Assembly (NCBI RefSeq): GCF_030209575.1
Contig: NZ_JARVRS010000001.1
Location: forward strand, 2,666,001-2,730,000
DNA: 64,000 bases
Direction: 5' to 3'
From: Leifsonia sp. fls2-241-R2A-40a
GTDB taxonomy: Bacteria > Actinomycetota > Actinomycetes > Actinomycetales > Microbacteriaceae
In this document: piece by piece, positions 33,277-41,697 of the stretch
How positions within the stretch are numbered: the stretch's first letter is position 1
How the letters are laid out: every line of letters begins with the position of its first letter
The notes under the pieces: generated by a model
Database searches by the model: none
What the model was told of the DNA's origin: nothing
What the model saw: only the letters and a program-made list of their open reading frames with translations
Position numbers and translations under genes: made by a program

Positions 33277-35205
33277 ATGGATCGCCCCTCCCCGGTCTTG
33301 CAGGTCGACGACGCCCCTGTGGTGTGGCTCGGCGCCAACTTCTGGTCCCGCACCGGCGGCCCGCTCATGTGGACGCGCTACGACGCGGCCATCGTGCGCG
33401 AAGAGCTGCGCGTGCTGGCCGAGCACGGCCTGAACATGACGCGCTCCTTCTTCTACTGGCCGGACTTCCACCCGACCCCCGACTCGCTCGACGAGCAGTG
33501 CGTGGCGAACTTCGCCGACTTCCTCGACGCCCACACCGAGGTCGGGATGACGACGGTGCCGACGTTCCTGGTCGGGCACATGTCGGGGGAGAACTGGGAC
33601 CCGGCCTGGCGCGACGGCCGCGATCTGTATCGCGACGTGTGGTTCGTGGGGCGTCAGGCCTGGTACGTCCGGGAGCTGACGGCGCGGTTCGCCGCGCATC
33701 CCGCGGTCGCCGGCTGGCTGCTGACCAACGAGGTGCCGATCTACGGCGGCGAGGCGCCGCGTCCCATCGTGGACGCGTGGGCGTCGCTGCTGGTGGATGC
33801 GGTGCGCGCGGGCGGCGGAACGCAGCCGGTCGCGGTCGGTGACGGCGCATGGGGGATCGAGACGACCGGGCACGACAACGGGTTCTCGGTGCGCGACCTG
33901 GCGAAGTTCACCGACTTCATCGGGCCGCACGTCTACCGGATGGAGACCGACCAGGTCCGCCAGCATCTGAAGGCCGCGTTCATCGCCGAGCTGTCGGCGA
34001 CCGACGGCCTCCCGGTCGTGATGGAGGAGTTCGGTCTGACCAGCGACTTCGTCTCGGACGAGGGCGCCGCCTCCTACTACCGCCAGCTGCTCTACTCGAC
34101 GCTGCTGGCCGGAGCGACCGGCTGGATCGCCTGGAACAACACCGACTACGACGATCTCGCGGACCAGCGGCCGTACTCGCACCATCCCTTCGAAATGCAC
34201 TTCGGGATCACCGACCGGCACGGCGACCCCAAGCCGCCGCTGCTCGAACTGGCGCGCTTCGCCGCCGACCTCGCGGCGATCGACCTGCCGTCGGTGAAGC
34301 GGGCGCCGGTGGATGCGGCGCTCGTCGTCCCCTCGCACCTCGCCGAGGACTATCCGTTCACCAACGAGGACGAGCGGGCGCACATCGTAGCGACCGGCGA
34401 GCAGGCGTATGTGGCGGCGCATGAGGCGCACATCCCCGTCGCCGTGGTGCGTGAGAGGGAGGACGGCGGCCTGCCGACCGGGTACGGCCTGTACCTGCTG
34501 CCGTCGGTCAAGCAGTTGTGCGCGACCTCGTGGGAGCAGCTGGTGTCGCTCGCCCGGGACGGCGCGACCGTCTACGCGTCGTACGCGCACGGCCCGAGCG
34601 GCGTGCAGCGGGGGCCGTGGTGGGCGCACACCGAGGAACTCTTCGGCGTGCGGATGGAGAGCGCCTACGGCCTCGCCGAGCCGGTCGCCGACGACACCGT
34701 GGTGCTGCGGTTCACGGAGTCGTTCGGGCCCTTCGAGCCCGGGACCGAGCTGTCGTTCGCGGCGGCGGGAAACGAGAACGGACGCACGTATCTCCCGGTG
34801 CGAGCGACCTCCGGGCGCGTCGTCGCGGTGGATGCGCACGGCCGCCCGGCGATCGTCGTCAACGACCACGGTGCGGGGCGCGCGGTGCTGAGCACGTATC
34901 CGCTCGAGTACTTCGCGTCGGCGCAGGCCCGGGTGAACCCGGAGCAGACCTGGCGGCTGTACGACGCGCTGGCGACCGTGGCGGACGTCGAACGCGACGT
35001 ACGCCTCGACGACCCGCTCGTCTTCGCCGACGCGCTCGTGCACGAGGACGGCCGCCGCTTCGTCGTCTTCGTCTCGCAGCACGAGACCGCGGTGACGCTG
35101 ACCCCGTCGGTCGCGGGCGAGCTCCGGACGCTGGAGGGCGAGCCGTCCCCGTCGATCACGCTCGACCCGTACGGCGTCGCGGTGCTGGTACTCGTGGAGG
35201 ACTGA
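33277..35205 (+). CDS. Glycoside hydrolase with GH5-like TIM barrel
   Basis: The 642-residue intracellular enzyme has no signal peptide. Its barrel (about residues 10-345) shows the clan GH-A pattern: acid/base E152 in WLLTNEVPIYGG and nucleophile E250 in LPVVMEEFGLTSD. The C-terminal part (about 350-642) resembles the trimerisation and beta-sandwich regions of GH42-like enzymes. It probably cleaves the oligosaccharide imported by the preceding transporter, 50 bases upstream. The exact family (GH5 subfamily or relative) cannot be settled by eye. Confidence 0.82.
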   Translation: MDRPSPVLQVDDAPVVWLGANFWSRTGGPLMWTRYDAAIVREELRVLAEHGLNMTRSFFYWPDFHPTPDSLDEQCVANFADFLDAHTEVGMTTVPTFLVGHMSGENWDPAWRDGRDLYRDVWFVGRQAWYVRELTARFAAHPAVAGWLLTNEVPIYGGEAPRPIVDAWASLLVDAVRAGGGTQPVAVGDGAWGIETTGHDNGFSVRDLAKFTDFIGPHVYRMETDQVRQHLKAAFIAELSATDGLPVVMEEFGLTSDFVSDEGAASYYRQLLYSTLLAGATGWIAWNNTDYDDLADQRPYSHHPFEMHFGITDRHGDPKPPLLELARFAADLAAIDLPSVKRAPVDAALVVPSHLAEDYPFTNEDERAHIVATGEQAYVAAHEAHIPVAVVREREDGGLPTGYGLYLLPSVKQLCATSWEQLVSLARDGATVYASYAHGPSGVQRGPWWAHTEELFGVRMESAYGLAEPVADDTVVLRFTESFGPFEPGTELSFAAAGNENGRTYLPVRATSGRVVAVDAHGRPAIVVNDHGAGRAVLSTYPLEYFASAQARVNPEQTWRLYDALATVADVERDVRLDDPLVFADALVHEDGRRFVVFVSQHETAVTLTPSVAGELRTLEGEPSPSITLDPYGVAVLVLVED

Positions 35206-35247
35206 CGCGGCGCCGGCGCCGGCGGCGTCACGGTCGGGAGTCGAAAC

Positions 35248-35278
35248 GAAGGGGTGCGGACGCGGTCTGCACCCCTTC
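35248..35278. terminator. Bidirectional terminator between GH gene and DUF488
   Basis: GAAGGGGTGC and GCACCCCTTC form a perfect 10-bp stem between convergent genes, with CTTC on the plus-strand side. Confidence 0.65.
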
Positions 35279-35280
35279 CT

Positions 35281-35640
35281 TCACGCGTGCTGCTCGAGGT
35301 ACTGCTTGAGCACGACGCCGTGGTCGAGCTCGGGGTCCCGGGCGCCGACCAGGAGGGTGACGGTCGGATGCTCGTCGCCGATCCGGCGGAGCTCGGCCAC
35401 GGCCGGGTTGCCGTCGAGCTCCTTCTCGTAGCGGGTGCGGAACTCGTCGAAGACCTCCCCCTCGGCGGCCGCGTCGTGATGGAACCACCGGCGGAGCTCC
35501 GTCGAGGGCGCGACCTCCTTCAGCCACAGGTCGAGGGCGGCACGCTCTTTGCTGATGCCGCGCGGCCACAGCCGGTCGACGAGCACGCGGTAGCCGTCGT
35601 CGGGCGAGGCGGGTTCGTAGATGCGCTTCACGGTGAACAC
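35281..35640 (-). CDS. DUF488 family protein
   Basis: The 119-residue protein starts with MFTVKRIYEPASPDDGYRVL and carries VDRLWPRGISKERAALDLWL, the hallmark of short DUF488 proteins (YeaO group). The C-terminal VTLLVGARDPELDHGVVLKQ is also typical. The function is unknown; members are small cytoplasmic proteins. It lies 35 bases from the PfkB gene on the same strand and may be the tail of that transcript. Confidence 0.9.
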   Translation of the reverse strand: MFTVKRIYEPASPDDGYRVLVDRLWPRGISKERAALDLWLKEVAPSTELRRWFHHDAAAEGEVFDEFRTRYEKELDGNPAVAELRRIGDEHPTVTLLVGARDPELDHGVVLKQYLEQHA

Positions 35641-35675
35641 GGGATGCCTCCTCGGCGACAGTGTGGACCCGGCCG

Positions 35676-36605
35676 TCAGTGCGCGGCCAGCAGTGCGTCG
35701 ATCTCGGCGGATGTCGGAGCTGTCGCCGGTCCCTCCCGCGTGACGGCGATGGCTGCTGCGGCCGAAGCGCGGCGTGCCGCCTCCATGACGCCCGCGCCCC
35801 TCGCGAGGGCGGCGGCCAGCACGCCACCGAAGGCGTCGCCGGCGCCGGTCGTGTCGACCGCCGTCACCGGGAAAGCGGGGATGTGCGCCGGCGCAGGGTC
35901 GCCGGTCGCGACCCAGCAGCCGGAGGCGCCGTCGCGGACGACCGCCACCCCGCCGTCCCGCAGCATGCCGCGCAGAGCTCCGGCCGCCGGTGCGGGATGC
36001 GCGTGGGCGCGGAGGACGCGGGCCTCGCGGGCGTTCGCACTGAGCAGGTCGGTTCGGCGGAGCACCGACTCGAGCAGCTCGGGGTCGAGGGCTCCGACGA
36101 GCGGAGAGGGGTCGAAGACCACCCGGGTATCAGGGTCGAGCGCGGTGAGCCACCCGGCGACCGCCGGACCGGACCCGGGATGGGCGAGGCTGTAGCCGGT
36201 GGCGTACACGATGTCTCCGGCGAGCGGCCGTACGGCGTCGAGGTCGGCGCGGCTGAGCATCCCCTCGGCGCCGGGCGCCGTGACGAACGTGCGCTCGGCG
36301 CCCGCGTCGACCAGGACGACGCAGTATCCGTTGTCCACCGTCTCCAGGGGAGGATTCGCCACCGAGATGCCCTCGCGCCAGAGCGCTTCCGCGACCACTT
36401 CGCCGAACGGGCCGGTGCCGGAGCGGCCGGCGAACACCACCTCGGCGCCGTCGCGCGCGGCAGCGGCCATGACGTTGAAGCCGCCGCCCGCCGCCATCCC
36501 GGACGATGCCGCGAGCACGTCGCCGCCGTGCTCGGGGAGCGCATCCACCCGCAGCAGCAGGTCGACGACGACCGTTCCGGTGAAGATCAGGCGTCCGTCA
36601 GCCAT
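35676..36605 (-). CDS. PfkB family carbohydrate/nucleoside kinase
   Basis: The 309-residue kinase belongs to the ribokinase superfamily. The N-terminal substrate site (VVVDLLLRVDALPEHGGDVL and GGGFNVMAAAARDGAEV) and the C-terminal anion hole and catalytic base, VDTTGAGDAFGGVLAAALAR, are intact. It overlaps the ADP-ribosylglycohydrolase gene by eight bases, a common pairing. The likely job is to phosphorylate the ribose or nucleoside released by the hydrolase. Confidence 0.9.
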   Translation of the reverse strand: MADGRLIFTGTVVVDLLLRVDALPEHGGDVLAASSGMAAGGGFNVMAAAARDGAEVVFAGRSGTGPFGEVVAEALWREGISVANPPLETVDNGYCVVLVDAGAERTFVTAPGAEGMLSRADLDAVRPLAGDIVYATGYSLAHPGSGPAVAGWLTALDPDTRVVFDPSPLVGALDPELLESVLRRTDLLSANAREARVLRAHAHPAPAAGALRGMLRDGGVAVVRDGASGCWVATGDPAPAHIPAFPVTAVDTTGAGDAFGGVLAAALARGAGVMEAARRASAAAAIAVTREGPATAPTSAEIDALLAAH

Positions 36606-37632
36606 GTCGCCTCCTCAGCTGCAGCAGTCCGTCGACGAGGCGCTCCAACTCGATCCCGTTGACGCGGCGGACCGTCTCGACGGCTGAGCGCGGCCAGTCG
36701 GCCGCACCGGTCGCCCCCAGCACGGCGCCAGCCATCGCCGCGATCGTGTCGGTGTCCCCGCCGAGGGAGGCGGCGCGGCAGAGGGTGTCCCAGGCGGCGT
36801 CGGGGTCGGGATGCGCGGGCTCGCTGCCGGCGATGGTCGCGGCGACGAGCGCGAGGGCCGCGACGACCGACTCCTGGGCGGCGACGGACGTGCCGATCAC
36901 CTCGGCCAGGGCGTCGTCCTGCTCGCGGGGCGCTCGGTCGAGGAGGTAGGGGATGGACCACTCCAGCCGTGCGGCGATGTCGCCACCCGCGACCCAGTGG
37001 CCACGACGCGCGCCCTCCCGTGCGGCCGCGACCGCCACATCCAGAGCCTCGGGGGTGTCCGCGCCGTCGATGCCCGCGCTTACGGCGGCGCCGACGGCGG
37101 CCGCGCTCGCGATGCCGATGGCGGTGTTGTGGGTGAGGGCGCTCACCGCCGCGACGGCGTCCACGAAGGCGCGGAGGGGTTCGACGGGTTCCGCGATGCC
37201 GACGGGCGTGATGCGCATGGCCGCGCCGTTCGTCGCGCCGAAACGGCCGGCCTCTTCTGGCGGCATGCCGTCCTGCAGCCGCTGCAGCGCCGCACGGGTG
37301 CTGGGGCCGAGCAGATCGAGCGAGCCGCGCGCCTCCATCGCCCGCTCCCAGGCGAGGAGTTCCGCCGCGAACACGGCGGGACTCACGGTGCCGCCTCCGT
37401 CGATCAGGAGGCGCGCGAGCAGGATCGCCTGCTCGGTGTCGTCGGTGATCGACCCGGCCGGCATGCCCGCCGCGATCTGCTGGTGGGGTCCGGCCGCGAC
37501 GAGCCCGCGGATGCGCCCATGATCGGCGGCGATGCGCTCGCGCGACATCGACTGGGTGGGCATGCCGAGGGCGTCCCCGAGCGCCAGGCCCTGGAACGCG
37601 GCGAGGGCCCGCGCGCGTGCGGTGTCCCTCAC
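36598..37632 (-). CDS. ADP-ribosylglycohydrolase family protein
   Basis: The product of about 344 residues belongs to the DraG/ARH fold. It has the binuclear-metal motifs LALGDALGMPTQS near the N-terminus, GSITDDTEQAILLARLL (metal-binding TDD) and the C-terminal GGDTDTIAAMAGAVLGA. Family members cut ADP-ribose from proteins or related N- or O-glycosides. I chose GTG at 37632: its first bases overlap the stop of a 24-codon leader ORF that has a strong ribosome site. A longer frame to 37776 lacks one. The start is therefore uncertain. Confidence 0.88.
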   Translation of the reverse strand: MRDTARARALAAFQGLALGDALGMPTQSMSRERIAADHGRIRGLVAAGPHQQIAAGMPAGSITDDTEQAILLARLLIDGGGTVSPAVFAAELLAWERAMEARGSLDLLGPSTRAALQRLQDGMPPEEAGRFGATNGAAMRITPVGIAEPVEPLRAFVDAVAAVSALTHNTAIGIASAAAVGAAVSAGIDGADTPEALDVAVAAAREGARRGHWVAGGDIAARLEWSIPYLLDRAPREQDDALAEVIGTSVAAQESVVAALALVAATIAGSEPAHPDPDAAWDTLCRAASLGGDTDTIAAMAGAVLGATGAADWPRSAVETVRRVNGIELERLVDGLLQLRRRHG

Positions 37633-37703
37633 GGCGCCGCCGGGAGTGCTCCGCGGAGCGACTCCGATCTGCGGCACGGTTCCGGGGCGGGAAGGTAGGG
37701 CAC
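37629..37703 (-). CDS. Possible leader peptide upstream of ADP-ribosylglycohydrolase
   Basis: GTG at 37703 has AAGGAG six bases upstream, the best ribosome site of the region. It opens a 24-residue frame (VPYLPAPEPCRRSESLRGAL and four more residues) whose TGA overlaps the hydrolase GTG as GTGA. This layout suggests translational coupling. A hairpin, TGGGAC-GTCCCA (37715-37731), lies just before the ribosome site. The alternative is a frameshift joining both frames. There is no similarity evidence. Confidence 0.4.
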   Translation of the reverse strand: MPYLPAPEPCRRSESLRGALPAAP

Positions 37704-37791
37704 GTTCGACTCCTTGGGACCAGTCGTCCCATTCTGCTGCGAGAGCGCAGCCGGAGCTAGGGGTGGGTCGTCGCACCGCCGCGCCAGAGCC

Positions 37792-38223
37792 TCAGCTCGC
37801 CGTATCGGGGGGCCGGATCCGCGCGAGCGAGAGCACGCTGGCGAGCCCGTCCGCGGTTCCCGGCCAGTTGCGTTCGAGCGCACCGAATCCGGCGTGCTTG
37901 ATCGCGAACCGTAGGGCGATCGCCGTGATGATCGCGTCGTCGGCGTACCCGATGACGGGGAGGAAGTCGGGGATGAGGTCGATCGGCAGCAGCAGATACA
38001 CGAGGAGCGCCACCAGCCACCAGCGGGTCGCCCGCGGCACGGCGGGGTCGACGGCCAGACGCCGGATGAGTCGCACGACGTCCGGCCCCAGCCGCGCGAT
38101 CGCGCGCCAGTCCGTGTCCCGGCCCGCCTTGCGCTGCTGGACCCAGAGCACGATGACCAGGATCAGCTACAGCAGGATCAGGCCTCCGACGACCCCGAGG
38201 ACGACCTGCAGCCACCCGGGCAA
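37792..38223 (-). pseudogene. DUF1232 (YkvA-like) membrane protein with in-frame amber stop
   Basis: The downstream part encodes about 119 residues with the DUF1232 core LLPIDLIPDFLPVIGYADDA and one or two membrane helices. The upstream reading frame continues in phase with a plausible N-terminal membrane helix (LPGWLQVVLGVVGGLILL, then TAG at 38167-38169, then LILVIVLWVQQRKAGRDTDW). TTG at 38223 with GGGAG upstream would be the natural start. So either the gene is disrupted by one nonsense codon, or translation begins at an internal GTG (38151). The MFS gene ends 20 bases upstream. Confidence 0.65.
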
Positions 38224-38243
38224 CTCCGGCTCTCCCTCGACGA

Positions 38244-39746
38244 CTAGTGGGCGAACGCCGCTTCGCCCGCGGGGGAGTCGGCCGGCTTCCGCATGAAGAA
38301 CGAGCCGACGACCGCGAACAGCGAGATGACCGCGCCCGCCATGAACGCCGCCCGGATTCCGCCGGCCTGCGCAGCGTCGACGCTCGCGCCGCCCGCCGCG
38401 AGTGCGGTCGACTGGAGCGTGAGGACGGCGATCAGGAGGGCGGTCCCTGCCGCGCCGCCGACCTGCTGGACGGTGCCGAGGATGGCGCTGCCGTGCGAGT
38501 ACAGGCGCGGAGGAACCGCCCCGAGCCCTGCAGTGAAGAGCGGCGTGAACATCATGGCGAGCCCGAGGCTCATCACGACGTGCGCGGCGATGATCAGGCC
38601 CACCGGCGTGTTCTCGGTGACCATGCTCAGCGACCACAGCACCAGGCTGACCAGGATGGAGCCGGGCGCCACCAGGAGGCGCGGCCCGAACCGATCGTAG
38701 AGCCGCCCGACGAACGGCGCCGCGAGACCCATGATCAGCCCGCCGGGGAGCAGGATGAGGCCCGTCGAGAGCGTGTCGAGGTGTAGCACGTGCTGCAGGT
38801 AGAGCGGCAGGACGATGATCACGCCGAACATGGAGGCGGTCGTGATCGCCATGAGAACGATCGAGATCGTGAAGATCGGGAATGTGAAGGTCCGCAGATC
38901 GAGCAGAGCACGATCCCGGCGCTGCAGCAGCAGCTGACGGATGATGAAGGCGGCCAGCGCCAGGACGCCGACGGTCAGGGACCCCCACAGCATGAGCGGG
39001 CTGGCGGACGCGGCCCCGGACTCGCCGGAGAGCGTGAGCCCGTACACCAGTCCGCCGAACCCGAAGGCGGAGAGGATGACCGACAGCACGTCGATGCGGA
39101 CCTTCTTCGTCTCGGTGACGTTCTCGACGAACTTCATGCCGATCAGCAGCATCACGAGCGCGATCGGCAGGACGATGAGGAAGATCCAGCGCCACGCGAG
39201 GAAGTTCAGGATGAGTCCGCCGATCGTCGGCCCGATGGCCGGCGCCACCGAGATGACGATCGAGACGTTGCCCATCGTGCGCCCGCGCATCGCCGGCGGC
39301 ACCAGGGTCATCAGCGTGGTCATGAGCAGCGGGATCATGATCGCCGTGCCCGACGCCTGGATCACCCGAGCGGCGACGAGCACCAGGAAGCCCGGGGCGA
39401 GCGCAGCGGAGAGGGTGCCGAGCGAGAACAGCGACATCGCGGCGATGAACATCTGCCGTGTCGTGAAGCGCTGCAGCAGGATGCCCGTGATCGGGATGAC
39501 GACCGCCATCGTCAGCATGAACGCCGTCGACAGCCACTGCGCCGCGAGGGCGTCGACGTGGAGGTCGTCCATCAGCTTCGGGATGGCGACGGCCATGATC
39601 GTCTCGTTGAGGATCACGACGAAGGTAGCTGCGAGGAGCAGCCAGATGACGCGCTGATCGCGCGGCGCGATGCGCGCGGGGGGCGCGGCTTGCCGCAGGG
39701 CTTCCCCGGCGTCGATCGACGGCACAGGTGAGGTCTTCTCAGTCAC
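38244..39746 (-). CDS. MFS multidrug exporter, DHA2 type
   Basis: The 500-residue protein is a 14-helix EmrB/QacA-like exporter. It has LNETIMAVAIPKLMDDLHVD in helix 1, the helix-5 motif SIVISVAPAIGPTIGGLILN and GLILLPGGLIMGLAAPFVGR with a downstream RFGPR. Substrates cannot be predicted. It diverges from an SRPBCC-ArsR operon whose regulator may also act on it. The GTG start lies six bases after TAGGTT, the leaderless layout. Confidence 0.92.
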   Translation of the reverse strand: MTEKTSPVPSIDAGEALRQAAPPARIAPRDQRVIWLLLAATFVVILNETIMAVAIPKLMDDLHVDALAAQWLSTAFMLTMAVVIPITGILLQRFTTRQMFIAAMSLFSLGTLSAALAPGFLVLVAARVIQASGTAIMIPLLMTTLMTLVPPAMRGRTMGNVSIVISVAPAIGPTIGGLILNFLAWRWIFLIVLPIALVMLLIGMKFVENVTETKKVRIDVLSVILSAFGFGGLVYGLTLSGESGAASASPLMLWGSLTVGVLALAAFIIRQLLLQRRDRALLDLRTFTFPIFTISIVLMAITTASMFGVIIVLPLYLQHVLHLDTLSTGLILLPGGLIMGLAAPFVGRLYDRFGPRLLVAPGSILVSLVLWSLSMVTENTPVGLIIAAHVVMSLGLAMMFTPLFTAGLGAVPPRLYSHGSAILGTVQQVGGAAGTALLIAVLTLQSTALAAGGASVDAAQAGGIRAAFMAGAVISLFAVVGSFFMRKPADSPAGEAAFAH

Positions 39747-39752
39747 CGGTAC

Positions 39753-39758
39753 AACCTA
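39753..39758 (-). promoter_or_regulatory. Probable -10 of the MFS gene (leaderless)
   Basis: On the minus strand TAGGTT ends six bases before the GTG at 39746. Confidence 0.45.
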
Positions 39759-39806
39759 TCGAGGGCCACCGACATCGTGGGTGTCGATCGTGTGAACTGT
39801 GGAGAA

Positions 39807-39913
39807 GTTCGCTCTCCGCAGAAGAGCGAACATTTCCGGCCTGGGCAGTTCCGAAGATTTGCAACCGAAGGGTTGCGCTAAGCATCCACACTGTGCAACT
39901 CTGAGGTTGCACA
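39807..39913. promoter_or_regulatory. Three inverted repeats between the MFS and SRPBCC-arsR genes
   Basis: The dyads are GTTCGCTCT/AGAGCGAAC (39807-39831, 7-base loop), GCAACC/GGTTGC (39861-39876, 4-base loop) and TGTGCAAC/GTTGCACA (39892-39913, 6-base loop). The last two share the half-site GCAAC/GTTGC and are good candidates for binding the ArsR-type regulator encoded downstream. Confidence 0.55.
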
Positions 39914-39957
39914 AGCCGCAGGAACGGCACGAACCGCATCCCGGAAGGACAACCGCA

Positions 39958-40416
39958 ATGTCAGACAACCCGGCCTCCGTCATCGACGAAGAGGCGTTCA
40001 CCGTCAGCCGCACCATCCACATCGCCGCGCCCGTGCACAAGGTGTGGTCGGCCGTCACCGAACCCGAGCACATCTCCCGGTGGTTCGGGCAGACGGTCCT
40101 CGACGGCTCGGGCCCTGGCGCTCGCGGAACCATGTCCTTCGACGGGTACCCCGACATCGCGATCGTGGTCGAAGAGCTGGACGAGCCGCGCAGCGTGTCC
40201 TACCGCTGGGGCGAGCCGGCGACCTCCACCGTCTTCACCTTCACGCTCGACCCCGACGCCGACGGGACACGGCTCACGGTCGTCGAGACCGGCTTCGAGC
40301 GCACGGACGCGCCCTCCGAGAACCTGGCGGACCACGCCATCGGCTGGGTGTCGGAGCTCGACAAGCTCGTCGCGCTGTTCGAGACGGCCGACACCGCCGT
40401 CGAGCGCGGCGCATGA
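39958..40416 (+). CDS. SRPBCC (AHSA1-like) domain protein
   Basis: The 152-residue protein has a START/Bet v1-like fold. IHIAAPVHKVWSAVTEPEHI opens the AHSA1 domain, and GYPDIAIVVEELDEPRSVSY and the C-terminal helix (WVSELDKLVALFETADTAV) complete it. Such proteins bind hydrophobic ligands; the ligand here is unknown. GGAAGGAC lies eight bases before the ATG. Its stop overlaps the arsR start (ATGA), a common pair in actinobacteria. Confidence 0.9.
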   Translation: MSDNPASVIDEEAFTVSRTIHIAAPVHKVWSAVTEPEHISRWFGQTVLDGSGPGARGTMSFDGYPDIAIVVEELDEPRSVSYRWGEPATSTVFTFTLDPDADGTRLTVVETGFERTDAPSENLADHAIGWVSELDKLVALFETADTAVERGA

Positions 40417-40730
40417 CCAGCGGGACGCTGGTCCCCGTGTTCGCGGCGCTCGGCGACGAGACCCGCTGGAGCGTCCTGGAGGCGCTCGGACAGGGCGACG
40501 CGTCGGCATCCGCGCTCGCCGATCGCCTCCCGGTGAGCAGGCAGGCGATCGCGAAGCACCTCGCGGTTCTGGAAGCCGTCGGGCTGGTGGAGCCGGTCCG
40601 GGTCGGTCGCGAGGTGCGGTACCGGGTGCTCGGCTCCCAGCTCAGCGCGACGGCACAGCGCCTGGAGCGGATCGGCGCCGAGTGGGACCGCCGCCTGGCC
40701 GCGATCAAGGAGATCGCCGAGACCCTCTGA
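40413..40730 (+). CDS. ArsR family transcriptional regulator
   Basis: The 105-residue winged-helix regulator has FAALGDETRWSVLEALGQGD and the recognition helix region LPVSRQAIAKHLAVLEAVGL, then the wing VGREVRYRVLGSQL. No ArsR metal-binding cysteines are present, so it probably responds to a non-metal signal, perhaps through the SRPBCC partner. It likely controls its own operon through the GCAAC/GTTGC dyads upstream. Confidence 0.9.
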   Translation: MTSGTLVPVFAALGDETRWSVLEALGQGDASASALADRLPVSRQAIAKHLAVLEAVGLVEPVRVGREVRYRVLGSQLSATAQRLERIGAEWDRRLAAIKEIAETL

Positions 40731-40751
40731 CGGGCCGCTGGAACACCGACG

Positions 40752-40789
40752 GAAAGGGGAGGACGTCCGCACGGACGCCCTCCCCTTTC
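40752..40789. terminator. Bidirectional terminator between arsR and the PRC-barrel gene
   Basis: GAAAGGGGAGG pairs with CCTCCCCTTTC (11 bp), and an inner CGTCC/GGACG extends the stem. AAA and TTT tracts flank it for both convergent genes. Confidence 0.75.
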
Positions 40790-40799
40790 GGCTCGAAGC

Positions 40800-41615
40800 T
40801 CAGACGCCCGATCCGCGTGCGTCGCTCTCGACGTCGATGCGCTCCTTGCGGACATCCTCGTTCACCGTCTCGGTGCCCGTGACCTCCTGCGCGTCGAGCC
40901 GCACCCGCTCCACCGGCACGGTCTCCTTCTCGACCACCGGGCGCTCCTCGTGAAGGACGACCTCGTGCTCCTCCTCGCTGATCGCGGGGCCGTCCAGGGC
41001 GTCCCCGACATTCGCGTCGGTGATCGGCTCACGCTCGACCCGGACCTCCTCGCGGGTGACGGGGACCTCGACCTGCTGGTTCTCGGTGACGACGTACTTG
41101 CGCAGCCGGGCGCGGCCGGTCTCGACACGCTCGGTGCCGACGTCGAGTCGCTCCTCGGATCGGGTCATGGCGTCGTCGGTCGTCGGGCCGGACGTATCGT
41201 ACCCGTCGCTGCGCCCGGTGTCCGTCGTGCCCGCGCCGGCCACGCCCGCATCGGCCACGCCCGCATCGGTCACGCCCGCACCGGCCGTGGCCGATCCGGA
41301 TGCTCCGCTGCCGTGGTAGTACGCGTACAGCTGGTCCTCCTCCTGCGGGCTCAGCTCGGCGTCGTCATCGATGCGCGGCGCGTCCTTGACCGTCGACTTC
41401 TCGTACGGGACGCGCAGGCCGTCTCCGTCCTCCACCGCATCCTCGAGCGGGACGAAGCTCTCCGATGTTCCGAACAGGCCGGTGCGCACCGAAGCCCAGT
41501 TCGGGCGTCCGGTGGACGGGTCCACATAGATCTGGCCGACGCTGCCGATCTTGTCGCCGTCGCGATCGATGACCTTCGCTCCGATCAGTGCTGCAATGTT
41601 GTTCTCGCTGATCAT
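40800..41615 (-). CDS. PRC-barrel and DUF2382 (YsnF-like) stress protein
   Basis: The 271-residue protein joins an N-terminal PRC-barrel (residues 1 to about 85, VIDRDGDKIGSVGQIYVD) to a C-terminal DUF2382 domain (about 165-260, with REEVRVEREPITDANVGDAL and VPVERVRLDAQEVTGTE). The linker contains short repeats (GVTDAGVADAGVAGAG). This combination is found in general-stress proteins of actinobacteria and Bacillus. ATG at 41615 follows AGGGAG. It probably shares a stress-related role with the membrane protein gene upstream. Confidence 0.9.
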   Translation of the reverse strand: MISENNIAALIGAKVIDRDGDKIGSVGQIYVDPSTGRPNWASVRTGLFGTSESFVPLEDAVEDGDGLRVPYEKSTVKDAPRIDDDAELSPQEEDQLYAYYHGSGASGSATAGAGVTDAGVADAGVAGAGTTDTGRSDGYDTSGPTTDDAMTRSEERLDVGTERVETGRARLRKYVVTENQQVEVPVTREEVRVEREPITDANVGDALDGPAISEEEHEVVLHEERPVVEKETVPVERVRLDAQEVTGTETVNEDVRKERIDVESDARGSGV

Positions 41616-41697
41616 GTCGTTCTCCCTCGTGTGGTTGCGCTCGCCGCGGCGAGCAGGTGCCCCGCTCGGGCGGTCCCGTCGCCGGGACTCGCCGTGT

